A DNA stretch of 64,000 nt from Bacteroidales bacterium (GCA_017429205.1 JAFRPH010000029.1:1-64000), one strand, 5' to 3'; counted from the first letter of the stretch, positions 8,956 to 17,421 are shown. Numbers and translations: made by a program. The notes: generated from the letters alone by a model not told the origin.

Positions 8956-10164
8956 CTAACGCGTACCGAAATGGGAAGACGGATTCATCATCGCGATGAG
9001 CGCCTCGCCGAACTCCTTGGTTCCGACGCACTTGCCGTGCTTCTGGGATTCGGCGACGTCCGAAGTGGAGATGCCCTGGCGCAGCGCCCGCTCCATCGCC
9101 GTGACGATGAGCTTGGCCGCGTCGTTCCAGCCGATGTGCTCCAGCATCATCGCGGCGGACAGGATGAGCGAGCTGGGATTCGCCACATTCTTGCCCTCGA
9201 TGTCGGAGGCGACGCCGTGCGTCACCTCGAAGATGCCGTGGCCGGTCTCGTAATTGATGTTGCCGCTCGGGGCCATCCCGACACCGCCGACCTGGGCGGC
9301 CAGCACGTCGGAGATGTAGTCGCCGTTCAGGTTCAGCGTGGCGATCACGCCGTATTCCTCCGGGTTGGAGATGGCGTTCTGCAGGAACGCGTCGCAGGTG
9401 ATGCCCGTCACGACCAGCCGGCCCGAGGAAAGATAGGGTCCGAACTCCCGCTCGGCCAGTTCATAGGCCCAGTTGCAGAACGCGCCCTCCGTGTATTTCA
9501 TGATATTGCCGTTGTGGACCAGGGTCACGCTGCGGCGATGATGGCTCAGTGCATATTGAATGGCCTGGCGGACCAGCCGTTCCGTTCCCTCCTTGGAGAC
9601 GGGCTTCACGCCGTACGCGGCGGTTTCCGGGAAGCGGACCTTGGTCTCCTGAAGCTCCTCGGTGAGGAACTTGCTGAACTTTGCGGCGTTCTCGGAGCCG
9701 TAGGGCCACTCGATGCCGGCATAGACGTCCTCCGTGTTCTCGCGGAACACGGTGATGTCGATCCGTTCGGGATACTTCACCGGGGAATAGACGCCGTAGA
9801 AATAACGGAAGGGGCGCACGCAGGCATAGAGGTCCAGCGCCTGGCGCAAGGCTACGTTCAAAGACCGGACCCCCCGTCCCGCAGGCGTATTGAGCGGCCC
9901 TTTCAGGCCGACGCGATACTCCTTGAAGGCCGCGACCGTTTCATCCGGCAGGTAGGAACCGCGTTTCTTGAACGCTTCCTGGCCGGCTTCCACCTCCAAC
10001 CACTCGATCGAGCGGTTTCCCTTGAACGCCTGCTTGACGGCCGCATCCACGACCGCGCGGCAGACCGGAGAGATTTCCTTTCCAATTCCATCGCCCGTGA
10101 TGAACGGAATGGTGACAGCATCAGGGACCCTCAGGCCCGTGGGGGTTTTCGTAATCTTGGACAT
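8956..10164 (-). CDS. icd: Isocitrate dehydrogenase, NADP type
   Basis: Oxidative decarboxylation of isocitrate to 2-oxoglutarate with NADPH formation. A 402-residue homodimeric type. The substrate serine lies at Ser101 in RSLNVALRQ, the site controlled by phosphorylation in E. coli, and the ENTEDVYAGIEW segment is intact. NADP use is inferred from family resemblance. It is the first gene of icd-gltA with its own promoter. The transhydrogenase operon follows, so this stretch handles NADPH formation in two ways. Confidence 0.94.
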   Translation of the reverse strand: MSKITKTPTGLRVPDAVTIPFITGDGIGKEISPVCRAVVDAAVKQAFKGNRSIEWLEVEAGQEAFKKRGSYLPDETVAAFKEYRVGLKGPLNTPAGRGVRSLNVALRQALDLYACVRPFRYFYGVYSPVKYPERIDITVFRENTEDVYAGIEWPYGSENAAKFSKFLTEELQETKVRFPETAAYGVKPVSKEGTERLVRQAIQYALSHHRRSVTLVHNGNIMKYTEGAFCNWAYELAEREFGPYLSSGRLVVTGITCDAFLQNAISNPEEYGVIATLNLNGDYISDVLAAQVGGVGMAPSGNINYETGHGIFEVTHGVASDIEGKNVANPSSLILSAAMMLEHIGWNDAAKLIVTAMERALRQGISTSDVAESQKHGKCVGTKEFGEALIAMMNPSSHFGTR

Positions 10165-10193
10165 AACAACTACTAACTAAAAATGGACTTGGG

Positions 10194-10223
10194 CAAAAAT
10201 ACTAAAATTTTTAAATTACCAAA
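10194..10223 (-). promoter_or_regulatory. Promoter of icd-gltA
   Basis: TTTG (10223-10220), 18 bases, then TATTTTTG (10201-10194) on the minus strand, with a 30-base leader region to the icd ATG. Confidence 0.6.
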
Positions 10224-10351
10224 TTGTGATAATTTTCGCCCTTCCAGGCCATTCGGCTTAGTATTTTCGGCCAGAATGCCAAGATTCGCTACTTATCTGA
10301 CGGCGATAATCGCCTTCCGGAAGCATACTATAACCTGACGGCCCGTTCAAG

Positions 10352-10384
10352 AAAATGCAGAGTTATCCACTAATCTGCATTTTT
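10352..10384 (-). terminator. Terminator after the DUF1080-PHP gene
   Basis: AAAATGCAGA (10352-10361) pairs with TCTGCATTTT (10374-10383) around a 12-base loop. T-runs occur on both sides, so it could work in both directions. The gene ending at 10428 on the minus strand is the nearest user. Confidence 0.6.
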
Positions 10385-10427
10385 ATTCTAAAACGGCCGT
10401 TTTATATCCAAAAAGGAGGGAACTTCC

Positions 10428-11777
10428 CTATCGGAAGTGATTATAAATCACCGTCGGACGCGTGGCGCGGATGCTCATCGACGGGAACCAGATGTCGTCC
10501 GGAGTCAGGCCGCAGGCGTCGACGGCCTCCACGGCGTACTCCAGCCGGCCGAAGTCGGCGTCCACATTGTTGGTCCCGAACGTGAACTTGATGCCGCGCT
10601 CCTTCGCCCGGCGGATGATGTCGAAGCTCGGGATTTCGTACCGCGGATTGATCTCCAGGGCGATCTTGTACCGCTCCAGGACGTCCAGGACGCGGTCCAC
10701 CCGCTCCGGCGTCCAGTAGCGGTCGTAATCGGCCTGCATCTCGTCCGGGAGGTAGGTCGGATTCGCATAGATGTCGGCGGGCTCGTTGGTGAGGATGAGC
10801 ACCGTCTGGTCCACGAGATGGTCCATGAACCGCTCCTTGCTGATGCCGTCGAAAATCGCCTCCTCGGGCCGGTAGATGCGGGCATTCCGTCCCTTGTGGT
10901 CGATGATGGTCATCGCGTCGGTGAACAGGTACTCGAAGATGCCCAGCGCCTCGGGCGAGAAGGTCTGCGTCCATTTGCGGCCCTCGCCCTGCACGCCGAA
11001 CAGGAAGGGTTCGCCGCTGATTTCGTCATAATAGGCATAGACCTCCGCGTCGTCCGCCAGCATCCGGCCCACGCCGCCTTCGCCCGCATTGGGCGCCACG
11101 CCGTAGTTGATGCCGTAGTTCATGCTCATCGCGTGCGCCATCTCCTTGGTGAGGCCGCCCTTGAGGTGGACGTGATAGTCGATGACCGGGAAGTCGCGCT
11201 GCTGCAGGCGGATGATGCCGTCCTCCTGCTCGTTCACGGGCGGTAGGGTATCGGCCGGATTCTTCTGTCCGGCGGGAAGCTTTTCGATGTCCAGCCCGCG
11301 CAGCTCCACCTTGCCTTTCAGGCCCTCGAAGGAGATGCGGCCCGGGGCGATGCGCTGCCCGGCGTGCTCCTCGCTGCGCCAGGGATCCGCCGGCTCCGTG
11401 TAGCAGACGACATCGACCCCATTGACCTGGACCCCGATATTCTTGCCCCGCACCGCGACGCTGAAATCGAACCACTCGCCGTCCTTGGCGAGGGAACGGT
11501 AGAGATTCCGCACGTGGGACAGGCTGCCGGTCTTGACGGTTCCGTCGATGGGCCCGTTCTGCAACAGGGCCTCATAGCCGGCGCCGGGACCGCTTTCGCA
11601 GAAGCGGATGGCCGCGGAGGCTCCTTCCTCCGTCCGGGCCTGCCCGGTGAGGACAAAATCCGCATAACTGCGGCGGGAAGTCCATCCCGCGCCCTCTTCC
11701 AGCGTCAGTTCTTTCGGGTGCGAACAGGCGAGCGGCAGCCAGGCCGCCGCCAGGAGGATCCATGCTAATCTTTTCAT
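10428..11777 (-). CDS. Lipoprotein with DUF1080-like and PHP-type metal hydrolase domains
   Basis: A 449-residue lipoprotein (lipobox around LPLACS, Cys at about residue 18). Residues about 28-160 look like the concanavalin-fold DUF1080 / 3-keto-disaccharide hydrolase domain (VQVNGVDVVCY, GRISFEGLKGKVELRGLDI). Residues about 197-449 look like a PHP or amidohydrolase-like barrel: VIDYHVHLKG gives the metal HxH pair and TFGTNNVDADFGRLEYAVEA is the late conserved region. The substrate is unknown, but both parts point to carbohydrate or phosphoester handling. The -7 box ends only 5 bases before the ATG. It lies beyond the acyltransferase gene on the same strand but has its own promoter. Confidence 0.78.
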   Translation of the reverse strand: MKRLAWILLAAAWLPLACSHPKELTLEEGAGWTSRRSYADFVLTGQARTEEGASAAIRFCESGPGAGYEALLQNGPIDGTVKTGSLSHVRNLYRSLAKDGEWFDFSVAVRGKNIGVQVNGVDVVCYTEPADPWRSEEHAGQRIAPGRISFEGLKGKVELRGLDIEKLPAGQKNPADTLPPVNEQEDGIIRLQQRDFPVIDYHVHLKGGLTKEMAHAMSMNYGINYGVAPNAGEGGVGRMLADDAEVYAYYDEISGEPFLFGVQGEGRKWTQTFSPEALGIFEYLFTDAMTIIDHKGRNARIYRPEEAIFDGISKERFMDHLVDQTVLILTNEPADIYANPTYLPDEMQADYDRYWTPERVDRVLDVLERYKIALEINPRYEIPSFDIIRRAKERGIKFTFGTNNVDADFGRLEYAVEAVDACGLTPDDIWFPSMSIRATRPTVIYNHFR

Positions 11778-11782
11778 ATTAG

Positions 11783-11790
11783 CAAAGATA
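11783..11790 (-). promoter_or_regulatory. -7 box of the DUF1080-PHP gene, very close to the start codon
   Basis: TATCTTTG on the minus strand, then CTAAT, then ATG. Initiation at the usual distance would begin at or within a base or so of the ATG, which predicts an almost leaderless mRNA. Confidence 0.55.
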
Positions 11791-11798
11791 CGGAAAAA

Positions 11799-12902
11799 TC
11801 ACGACTTCTTCTCGCCGAAGACGGCCCAGCGGACGAAAGGAATCCGGCGGAGGATTTCGTACAGCAGCGGAGACAGGGCGAAGACGGCCACGGCCAGGAT
11901 GACATACATCGACCACGGCGGCAGCTGGGTGTAGGTTTTCATCATATAGCCCAGGCTGGCGATCACCAGGTAATGGACGATGTAGATGCCGTAGCTGCTC
12001 TTGGTCATATAGGTCGCGAACCGGTTGGTGCAATCGAACTTCGCGTGGAACCAAGCCATCATCGCGAGGCACATCAGCCAGCCGTAGATGCAGTTCAGCG
12101 GGCTGCCCAGGTACTGCGGCGACGTGTTGTCCTGGCCGAAGGTGGTGCCGATGAGGATGCCGCCGGCGACGACCGCGCAGGCCATCAAGGGAATCCAGGC
12201 CTTGCCCAGCTTCTCCTGCACCTCGTCATGGGAGAACACGAAGTAACCCAGCAGGAAAGGAATGAGGTAGAAAAGGGGCTTGTAAAGGTTCAGGAGGCCG
12301 TCCAGCGTTTCCGGACGGGGATTCTTGACGAGCGTCTGCTCGCCCAGCCAGAACAGGACCCCGAGCAGGATGACCCAGACGAGATTGGCTTTGCCGCACC
12401 AGGTCCATAGCTTGTCCTTGCGGTCCAGCGCCCGAACCGCGAGAAGCACGAGGCACAGCAGCCAGAGCACCTGGACGAACCAGAGCGGGCCGGTGCCGGA
12501 GAACGCCATGATGAAGTATTTCCCCACGGCGGGCACGCCGTCGAAGACAACCTTCCTTCCGGCCACGACCGTATTGAAATACCCGACCATCCAATGGAAC
12601 ACGAGCAGGCCGATGGTGCCGGGAACCAGCAGTTTCCGGGTGCGGGCCTTGAACCATTCCTTGGCCGGATACTTCTGCAGCGCATACCGCGCGCTGATGC
12701 CCGCCAGGAGGAACAGCAGCGGCATGAAGAAAGGATACAGGATGTACATCACCACGTCCTGGTACTGGTGACACTGCGGATACTCGCCGAAACCGCCGAT
12801 GCCGCCGAACACCCCCTTGTTGTTATAGAAGTAAAAAACGTGGTAGAACAGCACCAGGAGCACCGTCGCCCAGCGCAGGTTGTCGATCCAATGCTTTCTC
12901 AT
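11799..12902 (-). CDS. Acyltransferase family 3 integral membrane protein
   Basis: A 367-residue protein with about ten membrane segments. The start RKHWIDNLRWATVLLVLFYH contains the D-(N)LR and FYH pattern of acyltransferase 3 proteins, where the first-helix His is needed for transfer. These enzymes O-acylate sugars, lipids or glucans at the inner membrane. The acceptor cannot be read. Its ATG overlaps the stop of the AbrB-type gene as ATGA (12899-12902), so the two are translationally coupled, and the AbrB operator likely controls both. Confidence 0.88.
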   Translation of the reverse strand: MRKHWIDNLRWATVLLVLFYHVFYFYNNKGVFGGIGGFGEYPQCHQYQDVVMYILYPFFMPLLFLLAGISARYALQKYPAKEWFKARTRKLLVPGTIGLLVFHWMVGYFNTVVAGRKVVFDGVPAVGKYFIMAFSGTGPLWFVQVLWLLCLVLLAVRALDRKDKLWTWCGKANLVWVILLGVLFWLGEQTLVKNPRPETLDGLLNLYKPLFYLIPFLLGYFVFSHDEVQEKLGKAWIPLMACAVVAGGILIGTTFGQDNTSPQYLGSPLNCIYGWLMCLAMMAWFHAKFDCTNRFATYMTKSSYGIYIVHYLVIASLGYMMKTYTQLPPWSMYVILAVAVFALSPLLYEILRRIPFVRWAVFGEKKS

Positions 12903-13108
12903 TTGGTCAGGCCCCCCATCGCCTGGTCGATCGCGTTCTGGAAGATTTCTGTCTTGAGCAGGGCGATGCCACGCTCGTCGCCAAGCATGATCAGGGCGTC
13001 GCCCGGTTTGATGCCATAGACCTGGCGCGCGTCCTTGGGGATGACGATCTGGCCCTTGTCCCCCACCTTCACGACGCCGAAGATGTATTTGCCGTCTTTC
13101 TCTTGCAT
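12899..13108 (-). CDS. AbrB/MazE/SpoVT-type DNA-binding protein
   Basis: A 69-residue swapped-hairpin transcription factor. GVVKVGDKGQIVIPKDARQV, then IKPGDALIMLGDERGIALLK, is the AbrB fold signature. It probably represses its own promoter: an 11-base perfect inverted repeat covers its start codon and -7 box. It could be read as an antitoxin, but the coupled gene is an acyltransferase, not a toxin. Its job may therefore be to set the level of membrane or envelope acylation. Confidence 0.88.
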   Translation of the reverse strand: MQEKDGKYIFGVVKVGDKGQIVIPKDARQVYGIKPGDALIMLGDERGIALLKTEIFQNAIDQAMGGLTK

Positions 13109-13142
13109 TTGTGGGAAAAGTTAGAAATTTCCCACAAATATA
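13108..13142 (-). promoter_or_regulatory. Autoregulatory operator and -7 box of the AbrB gene
   Basis: TTTGTGGGAAA (13108-13118) and TTTCCCACAAA (13128-13138) form a perfect 11-base inverted repeat with a 9-base spacer. It overlaps the -7 box TATATTTG (13142-13135) at one end and the start codon (13108-13106) at the other. A dimer bound here would block initiation. Confidence 0.75.
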
Positions 13143-13166
13143 ACGCTTTTCCAGAAAAACGCAAGA

Positions 13167-14567
13167 CTAGAACTCCGCAATCGACAGCAAAGCCGTTGGC
13201 AGCAGCAGAAGAAGGCCGAGAACCAGCAGCACAAGGACCCCCTTCCAGACCCATTTCACCCACTTCGCATAGGGAATGCGGGCCATGGCAAGGGCGGCGA
13301 CGAGGACGCCGGAGGTGGGGGTGACCATGTTCGTGAAGCCGTCGCCGAACTGGAAAGCGAGCACCATCGCCTGCCGGGAAACGCCGACCATATCGGCAAA
13401 GGGCGCCATGATCGGGATGGTGATGGCGACCTTGGCGGTGGCGGAGGGGATGATGAAGTTGATGAGGGCCTGGATGCCGTACATCGCCGACAGCGAGGCC
13501 ACCGGCGAGCTCCCGTCCAGCCCCTCCTGCATCCCGTGCAGGATGCTGTCCACGACCTTTCCGTCCTGCAGGATGACGATGATGCCGGAGGCGAAACCCA
13601 CGACGAGGGCCGCCGACAGGATGTCGCGCGCCCCGGCGATGAGCTCGTCGGCGATCTTGTTCGCGGAGAACCCGGCGATGATGCCGCACACGATGCCCAT
13701 CCCGAGGAAGAGGCCCGTGATTTCCGGCATATACCACTCCCAGCAGGTGACGCCGACGATGAGGGCGACGACGGTCAGGAGGAGAACGACGAGGATCCAG
13801 GACTGGCGCTTCGTCAGGTGCGTGGCAGATTTCTCGACTCCGCCTGCGGCGTCGCTCGAAATGACAGAAGGGGCGCCCGCCGCCACATTGTCACTTCGAC
13901 CGAGCCCCGAAGGGGCGAGTGGAGAAGTCTGTTTCTTCGTCCTCCGGGCGTAGAACCACACGAAAACGACCATCAGGAGCGTCAGGAAGGCCCAGCAGAA
14001 GATGCGGTAGCCCATGCCGGAGAAAAGCGGAAGGTCCGCCATTCCCTGCGCGATGCCCACGGTGAAAGGATTCAGGAAGGCGCTGGAAAAGCCCACGTTG
14101 GAGGCCACATACACCACCAGCATTCCCATAAAGGCGTCATAGCCCATCGACACGACCAGCGGGACGACGATGCCCACGAAAGGAATCGTCTCCTCGCTCA
14201 TTCCGAAAACGGCTCCCGCCAGGGAAAACAGCACCGTCAAGGCGACCAGCACGAGAATGTCCCGCTTGCCGATTCGGACGATGAACCGCTGGATACCCGC
14301 CTCCACCGCCCCGGTCGCGTTCAGCAGCCAGAAGGCTCCGCCCACGACCAGGATGAAGACGATGATGCCGGCCTGCTTCACGAACCCGTGATAGACGGCC
14401 GACAGCACCTGCCACGTCTGCGGGACGGCGTCGACCGCCTCGTAGGACAGCGACCCGTCCTCGGCCTTCACATACTGCCCGCCGGGCACGAACCAGGTCA
14501 GGACCGCGCAAAGGGCGATGATGACCGCGATGATGACGTAGGTATTCGGGACCTTGAGCTTCCCCAT
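13167..14567 (-). CDS. YfcC/DcuC-type transporter with an in-frame repeat insertion
   Basis: A 466-residue membrane carrier of the YfcC family (C4-dicarboxylate or amino acid type). The family features are visible: FGMSEETIPFVGIVVPLVVS, LNPFTVGIAQG, and near the end NFIIPSATAKVAITIPIMAP and FQFGDGFTNMVTPTSGVL. The substrate is not certain. Residues about 214-249, in the loop after the segment ending VFVWFYARRT, are encoded by two inverted copies of a genomic repeat (13827-13931). The loop is thus low-complexity Ser/Gly/Ala. The frame is kept, so the protein is probably made. It is the last gene of the GH20-like/esterase operon, 3 bases after the esterase. Confidence 0.88.
   Translation of the reverse strand: MGKLKVPNTYVIIAVIIALCAVLTWFVPGGQYVKAEDGSLSYEAVDAVPQTWQVLSAVYHGFVKQAGIIVFILVVGGAFWLLNATGAVEAGIQRFIVRIGKRDILVLVALTVLFSLAGAVFGMSEETIPFVGIVVPLVVSMGYDAFMGMLVVYVASNVGFSSAFLNPFTVGIAQGMADLPLFSGMGYRIFCWAFLTLLMVVFVWFYARRTKKQTSPLAPSGLGRSDNVAAGAPSVISSDAAGGVEKSATHLTKRQSWILVVLLLTVVALIVGVTCWEWYMPEITGLFLGMGIVCGIIAGFSANKIADELIAGARDILSAALVVGFASGIIVILQDGKVVDSILHGMQEGLDGSSPVASLSAMYGIQALINFIIPSATAKVAITIPIMAPFADMVGVSRQAMVLAFQFGDGFTNMVTPTSGVLVAALAMARIPYAKWVKWVWKGVLVLLVLGLLLLLPTALLSIAEF
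13827..13931. repeat. Pair of inverted REP-like palindromes inside the transporter gene
   Basis: Unit 1 (about 13827-13866) begins AGATTTCTCGACTCCGCC and ends TCGAAATGACA. Unit 2 (about 13890-13931), read on the other strand, begins AGACTTCTCCACTCGCCCC and ends TCGAAGTGACA. Each folds on itself (GCC-TGC-GGC; CCCC-TTC-GGGG), and the two are related to each other but inverted. This form is like repetitive extragenic elements in Bacteroidota, here within a reading frame. No third copy was seen in the window. Confidence 0.7.
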
Positions 14568-14570
14568 CGC

Positions 14571-16289
14571 TTACAGGAGGCCGCGGCTCTTGAAGAACTC
14601 CTGGATCCGGTCCAGCCAGGTGTAGCTGCCGGTGCCCGGGGAGGCCGTCCGCTGGAAGCAGTGCTCGCGGAGGGCGAGCGTGTGCAGTTCCGCGGAAAGG
14701 CCCATCGCGCGCAGCTTCTCCCACACCTTGACGGACGCCATCGACGCATAGCCGTCGGCGTCGCCGTGGATCAGCAGCATCGGGGCGGTGTCCAGGTCGA
14801 AGGTGAACTCGGGGACCAGGATGTCGGCATCCTCGTTGCCGCCGTGGGCGTTATGCCCGTCCACACCGTCGGTGAGCGCATAGGCCGGATAGATGCCCAC
14901 GCCCCACTGGACCTTGCAGGAAAGCTTGTCGATGTCGTCGACCGGCCGGTAGGACTTGTGCCGGGCGGAAGTCACGCCCATCAGCGTGAGGTGGCCGCCG
15001 GCGGACGAGCCCATGATGCCGATGCGGTCCGGGTCCAGGCCGTACTGCGCGGCCTCGCTCCGGACCACGCGGACGGCCCGCTGGAGGTCCTGCCACGCGG
15101 TCGTATGCTTGGAAAGGCCCTGCGGGCGCGGCGTGCGGTAGCGCATCGTCACGACCGTCATCCCGAGATCGTTGAGATAGCGCCGCGCGGGCGTCACCTC
15201 GAAGCTCTCCGGCCCGTTGCCGTTATAGGCGCCGCCGGAGTAGATGATCTGGATGGCCGTGGTCTTGAGCTCTTTCGGGAAATGCCACTCGATATAGGGC
15301 TTGCCCTGGGCTTCCTGCGCATCGGGCATCTTGCCCTCCGGCCAGATGTCCTCCTTGATGTACTGCGCCCGGGCCTCATCCGACGTAAAACGGTCAAGCA
15401 GGGCCACTTCCGGCTGGACGGGGCCCAGGAAACCCAGCTGGGTCATGAACTCGACGCCCCGCTCGAAGCCGAAGGCGCCGTGGCCCTTGTCCGGATACAG
15501 GTGCAGTTCCGCCGGAACGCCCATCTTCCGGAGCTGGCGGTACACCAGCGTGGAGCCCGTAGGGGTATAAGGGTCGACCTCGCCGTGGTGCAGGCTCATC
15601 GGGCAGGTCTTCTCATCGAACTTGAACACGTCGCTGATCGTGACGTCCGTGCCATAGCCCTCCCGGAAGGCGGGCGTGCCCGTCTCGCCGTCCGTGGTCA
15701 CATAGGCCGGCGCGTTCACGATGGCCCAGTTGATGTGGCAGGGGGTGTCGTCCACCTTGTCGATGGGGGCGTAGGCCGGCGTCTGCGAGCTGGTGGCGAG
15801 CAGGAGCGCCAGGTGCGAACCGGCGGACATCGAGATCACGCCGATCTTCTCCGGGTCGAAGCCGCGCTTCGCCGCCTCGCGGCGGACGAGGCGGACCGCC
15901 CGCTGGCCGTCCTCCCAAGCCGACTGGTAAATGGGCAGCCCCACGGGGCGCGGGGTGCGGTACACAAAGTTCACGCACTGGACACCCAGCGCCGTGAGCT
16001 TCTCGCGCCAGCTCTTGATGAGCCCCACGTCGCAGCAGTTCATATAGCTGCCGCCCGAGATGAGGATCATGCAGGTCCCGTTCGGATTGGCGGGTTTCTC
16101 GAACCATTCCAGGTACGGGATCCGGTATTTGTCGGGATTGAAACCTTCGCGGCCGGCTTCGTCGGTCATCGCGGCGATCTGGTGTCCCTGCGGGTCGGGC
16201 ATCTTGCCTTTCGGCCAGACGGGGACGCGCTCTTGCGCCCACAAGGAGATGGACAGCAGGAAAAGAAGGAGGGTGGCGGCTTTTTTCAT
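14571..16289 (-). CDS. Secreted double-domain alpha/beta hydrolase (carbohydrate esterase-like)
   Basis: A 572-residue exported protein with two tandem esterase domains. After a signal peptide (to about residue 19, LWAQ), domain 1 has nucleophile Ser155 (SMSAGSH), Asp239 (HHGEVDPYTP) and His270 (DKGHGAF). Domain 2 (about 316-572) has Ser429 (GSSAGGH), HGDADGYA and a final His in REHCFQ. Both keep a full triad. Shared strings such as RTPRP and WPEGKMPD/WPKGKMPD show duplication. The fold is that of acetyl-xylan or feruloyl esterase-like BD-FAE proteins. The substrate is inferred to be an acylated glycan. It lies between a GH20-like enzyme and a transporter. Confidence 0.87.
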   Translation of the reverse strand: MKKAATLLLFLLSISLWAQERVPVWPKGKMPDPQGHQIAAMTDEAGREGFNPDKYRIPYLEWFEKPANPNGTCMILISGGSYMNCCDVGLIKSWREKLTALGVQCVNFVYRTPRPVGLPIYQSAWEDGQRAVRLVRREAAKRGFDPEKIGVISMSAGSHLALLLATSSQTPAYAPIDKVDDTPCHINWAIVNAPAYVTTDGETGTPAFREGYGTDVTISDVFKFDEKTCPMSLHHGEVDPYTPTGSTLVYRQLRKMGVPAELHLYPDKGHGAFGFERGVEFMTQLGFLGPVQPEVALLDRFTSDEARAQYIKEDIWPEGKMPDAQEAQGKPYIEWHFPKELKTTAIQIIYSGGAYNGNGPESFEVTPARRYLNDLGMTVVTMRYRTPRPQGLSKHTTAWQDLQRAVRVVRSEAAQYGLDPDRIGIMGSSAGGHLTLMGVTSARHKSYRPVDDIDKLSCKVQWGVGIYPAYALTDGVDGHNAHGGNEDADILVPEFTFDLDTAPMLLIHGDADGYASMASVKVWEKLRAMGLSAELHTLALREHCFQRTASPGTGSYTWLDRIQEFFKSRGLL

Positions 16290-16293
16290 AGCA

Positions 16294-17400
16294 TTACTGG
16301 GCTAAGTTGGTGAAGGTGGCGATGACCGTCTGCAAGGCGTGGGCGTCGTCGAAACGCGCGTCCTCCGGCTCGGCCTCCGCCTTCACGGCGTTGAAACGCC
16401 GCAGGAACTGGCCGGCGCCGGACCAGATGGTGTGGATGTACCCCTGCAGGTGGCTTGCCGTCTCGTGGGAGGACTGCTTGCGGAAGCGGACCATGTCGCG
16501 GATCTGCTGCTCGCAGATGGACGGGTTACGGTAGCCGCAGGAGGCGACCGAGAGGCCCTTCGTGGCGAAATAGACGCCCGTCAGGTCCGCCCGTTCATAG
16601 TGCCAGTCGCAGATGAAGACGTCCTTGGGAATCATATCGATGGCTCGCCAGGTGTAGTTGTAGCTGGCCTCCCACTCCCCCAGCCCGGTGGTGCGGCCGT
16701 CCAGCAGGCGGTCGCCCCAAATCATCAGCTGGCGGCCCTTGTCGGCCAGGTGGTTGCGGAGGAGGGTCACTTCCCCGGCGAAGAGTTCCGCCTTGTCGCG
16801 GCCGTTGCAGCGGGGGCATTCGGGCATGCCGATGTAGAACACCTCGTCCATCCCGGCGTGGAACGCGTCCGTCTCGAAGACGTCGCAGAGCTCGTCGACC
16901 ACGTCGAAAACGACCTTGTGGACCCCCGGATGCAGGGGGCAGTAGCTCTTGCAGTACAGGCCGTCCGGATTCGGCCACTCGGTATAGTTCTCCGTCTTGA
17001 CGGACGGGGTTTCGTCGAACTCGGGGTACTCCCGGAGCAGGGCGTGCGTCTGCTTGGCCCAGGACTGGTGGCCCAGCAGGTTGATCTGCGGTACCAGCCG
17101 GATGCCCCGGGTCCGGCACACGGCCACGATCCGCTTCACGTCCTCTTTCGTCAGCGGGTGCTCGTCCCGCAGTTCAGGATGCGTCTCGTACGCATAGTTC
17201 CAGTCCACCCGCAGGATGAGCAGGTTGAAATGGGCCGGGACCAAGTCCCCCTCGATGAACTTCAGGAAATCGTTCAGCCCGCGGGAGGAGGGCGCCTCGA
17301 TGGCGAGGCCCCGGACGGGCAGGAGTTCGTCGATGGGATCCGCCTGGGCGGAGAGGAGGGCGGCGAACGCCGCCGCGAGGGTGATCAGCAGTCGTTTCAT
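16294..17400 (-). CDS. Secreted GH20-like beta-N-acetylhexosaminidase-type protein
   Basis: A 368-residue exported TIM-barrel protein. I start it at the ATG at 17400 (MKRLLITLAAAFAALLSAQA, a good signal peptide). An ATG five codons upstream lies only 7 bases from the -7 box. Features that recall GH20: IRLVPQINLLGHQSW, and AFHAGMDEVFY, where a D-E pair sits as in GH20 enzymes that use substrate-assisted hydrolysis. It lacks the usual N-terminal accessory domain and is shorter than most family members. It is first in an operon with the double esterase and the transporter, suggesting uptake of an amino-sugar product. Confidence 0.75.
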   Translation of the reverse strand: MKRLLITLAAAFAALLSAQADPIDELLPVRGLAIEAPSSRGLNDFLKFIEGDLVPAHFNLLILRVDWNYAYETHPELRDEHPLTKEDVKRIVAVCRTRGIRLVPQINLLGHQSWAKQTHALLREYPEFDETPSVKTENYTEWPNPDGLYCKSYCPLHPGVHKVVFDVVDELCDVFETDAFHAGMDEVFYIGMPECPRCNGRDKAELFAGEVTLLRNHLADKGRQLMIWGDRLLDGRTTGLGEWEASYNYTWRAIDMIPKDVFICDWHYERADLTGVYFATKGLSVASCGYRNPSICEQQIRDMVRFRKQSSHETASHLQGYIHTIWSGAGQFLRRFNAVKAEAEPEDARFDDAHALQTVIATFTNLAQ

Positions 17401-17421
17401 CGATTCGTGGTTCAATCCTCA

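Larger units (their letters stand above)
10165..10427. other. 263-base intergenic region between icd and the DUF1080-PHP gene
   Basis: It holds the icd promoter at its left end and, toward the right, a terminator hairpin (10352-10384) and a perfect 14-base palindrome (10390-10403, AAAACGGCCGTTTT). Bases 10230-10350 show nothing I can name. Confidence 0.5.

Noticed and set aside
12899..13108. Toxin-antitoxin pair with the AbrB/MazE-type protein
   Set aside because: The coupled gene is a ten-helix acyltransferase, and no small toxin gene lies on either side.
13827..13931. CRISPR-like or frameshifting insertion in the transporter gene
   Set aside because: Only two units in inverted order without spacers, and the reading frame continues through to a normal C-terminus.
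7609..16313. Long plus-strand open frames opposite gltA-icd and opposite the transporter/esterase genes
   Set aside because: Same antisense effect. Translations are Arg/His/Asp-rich with no recognisable motif, and the opposite strand encodes known enzymes.
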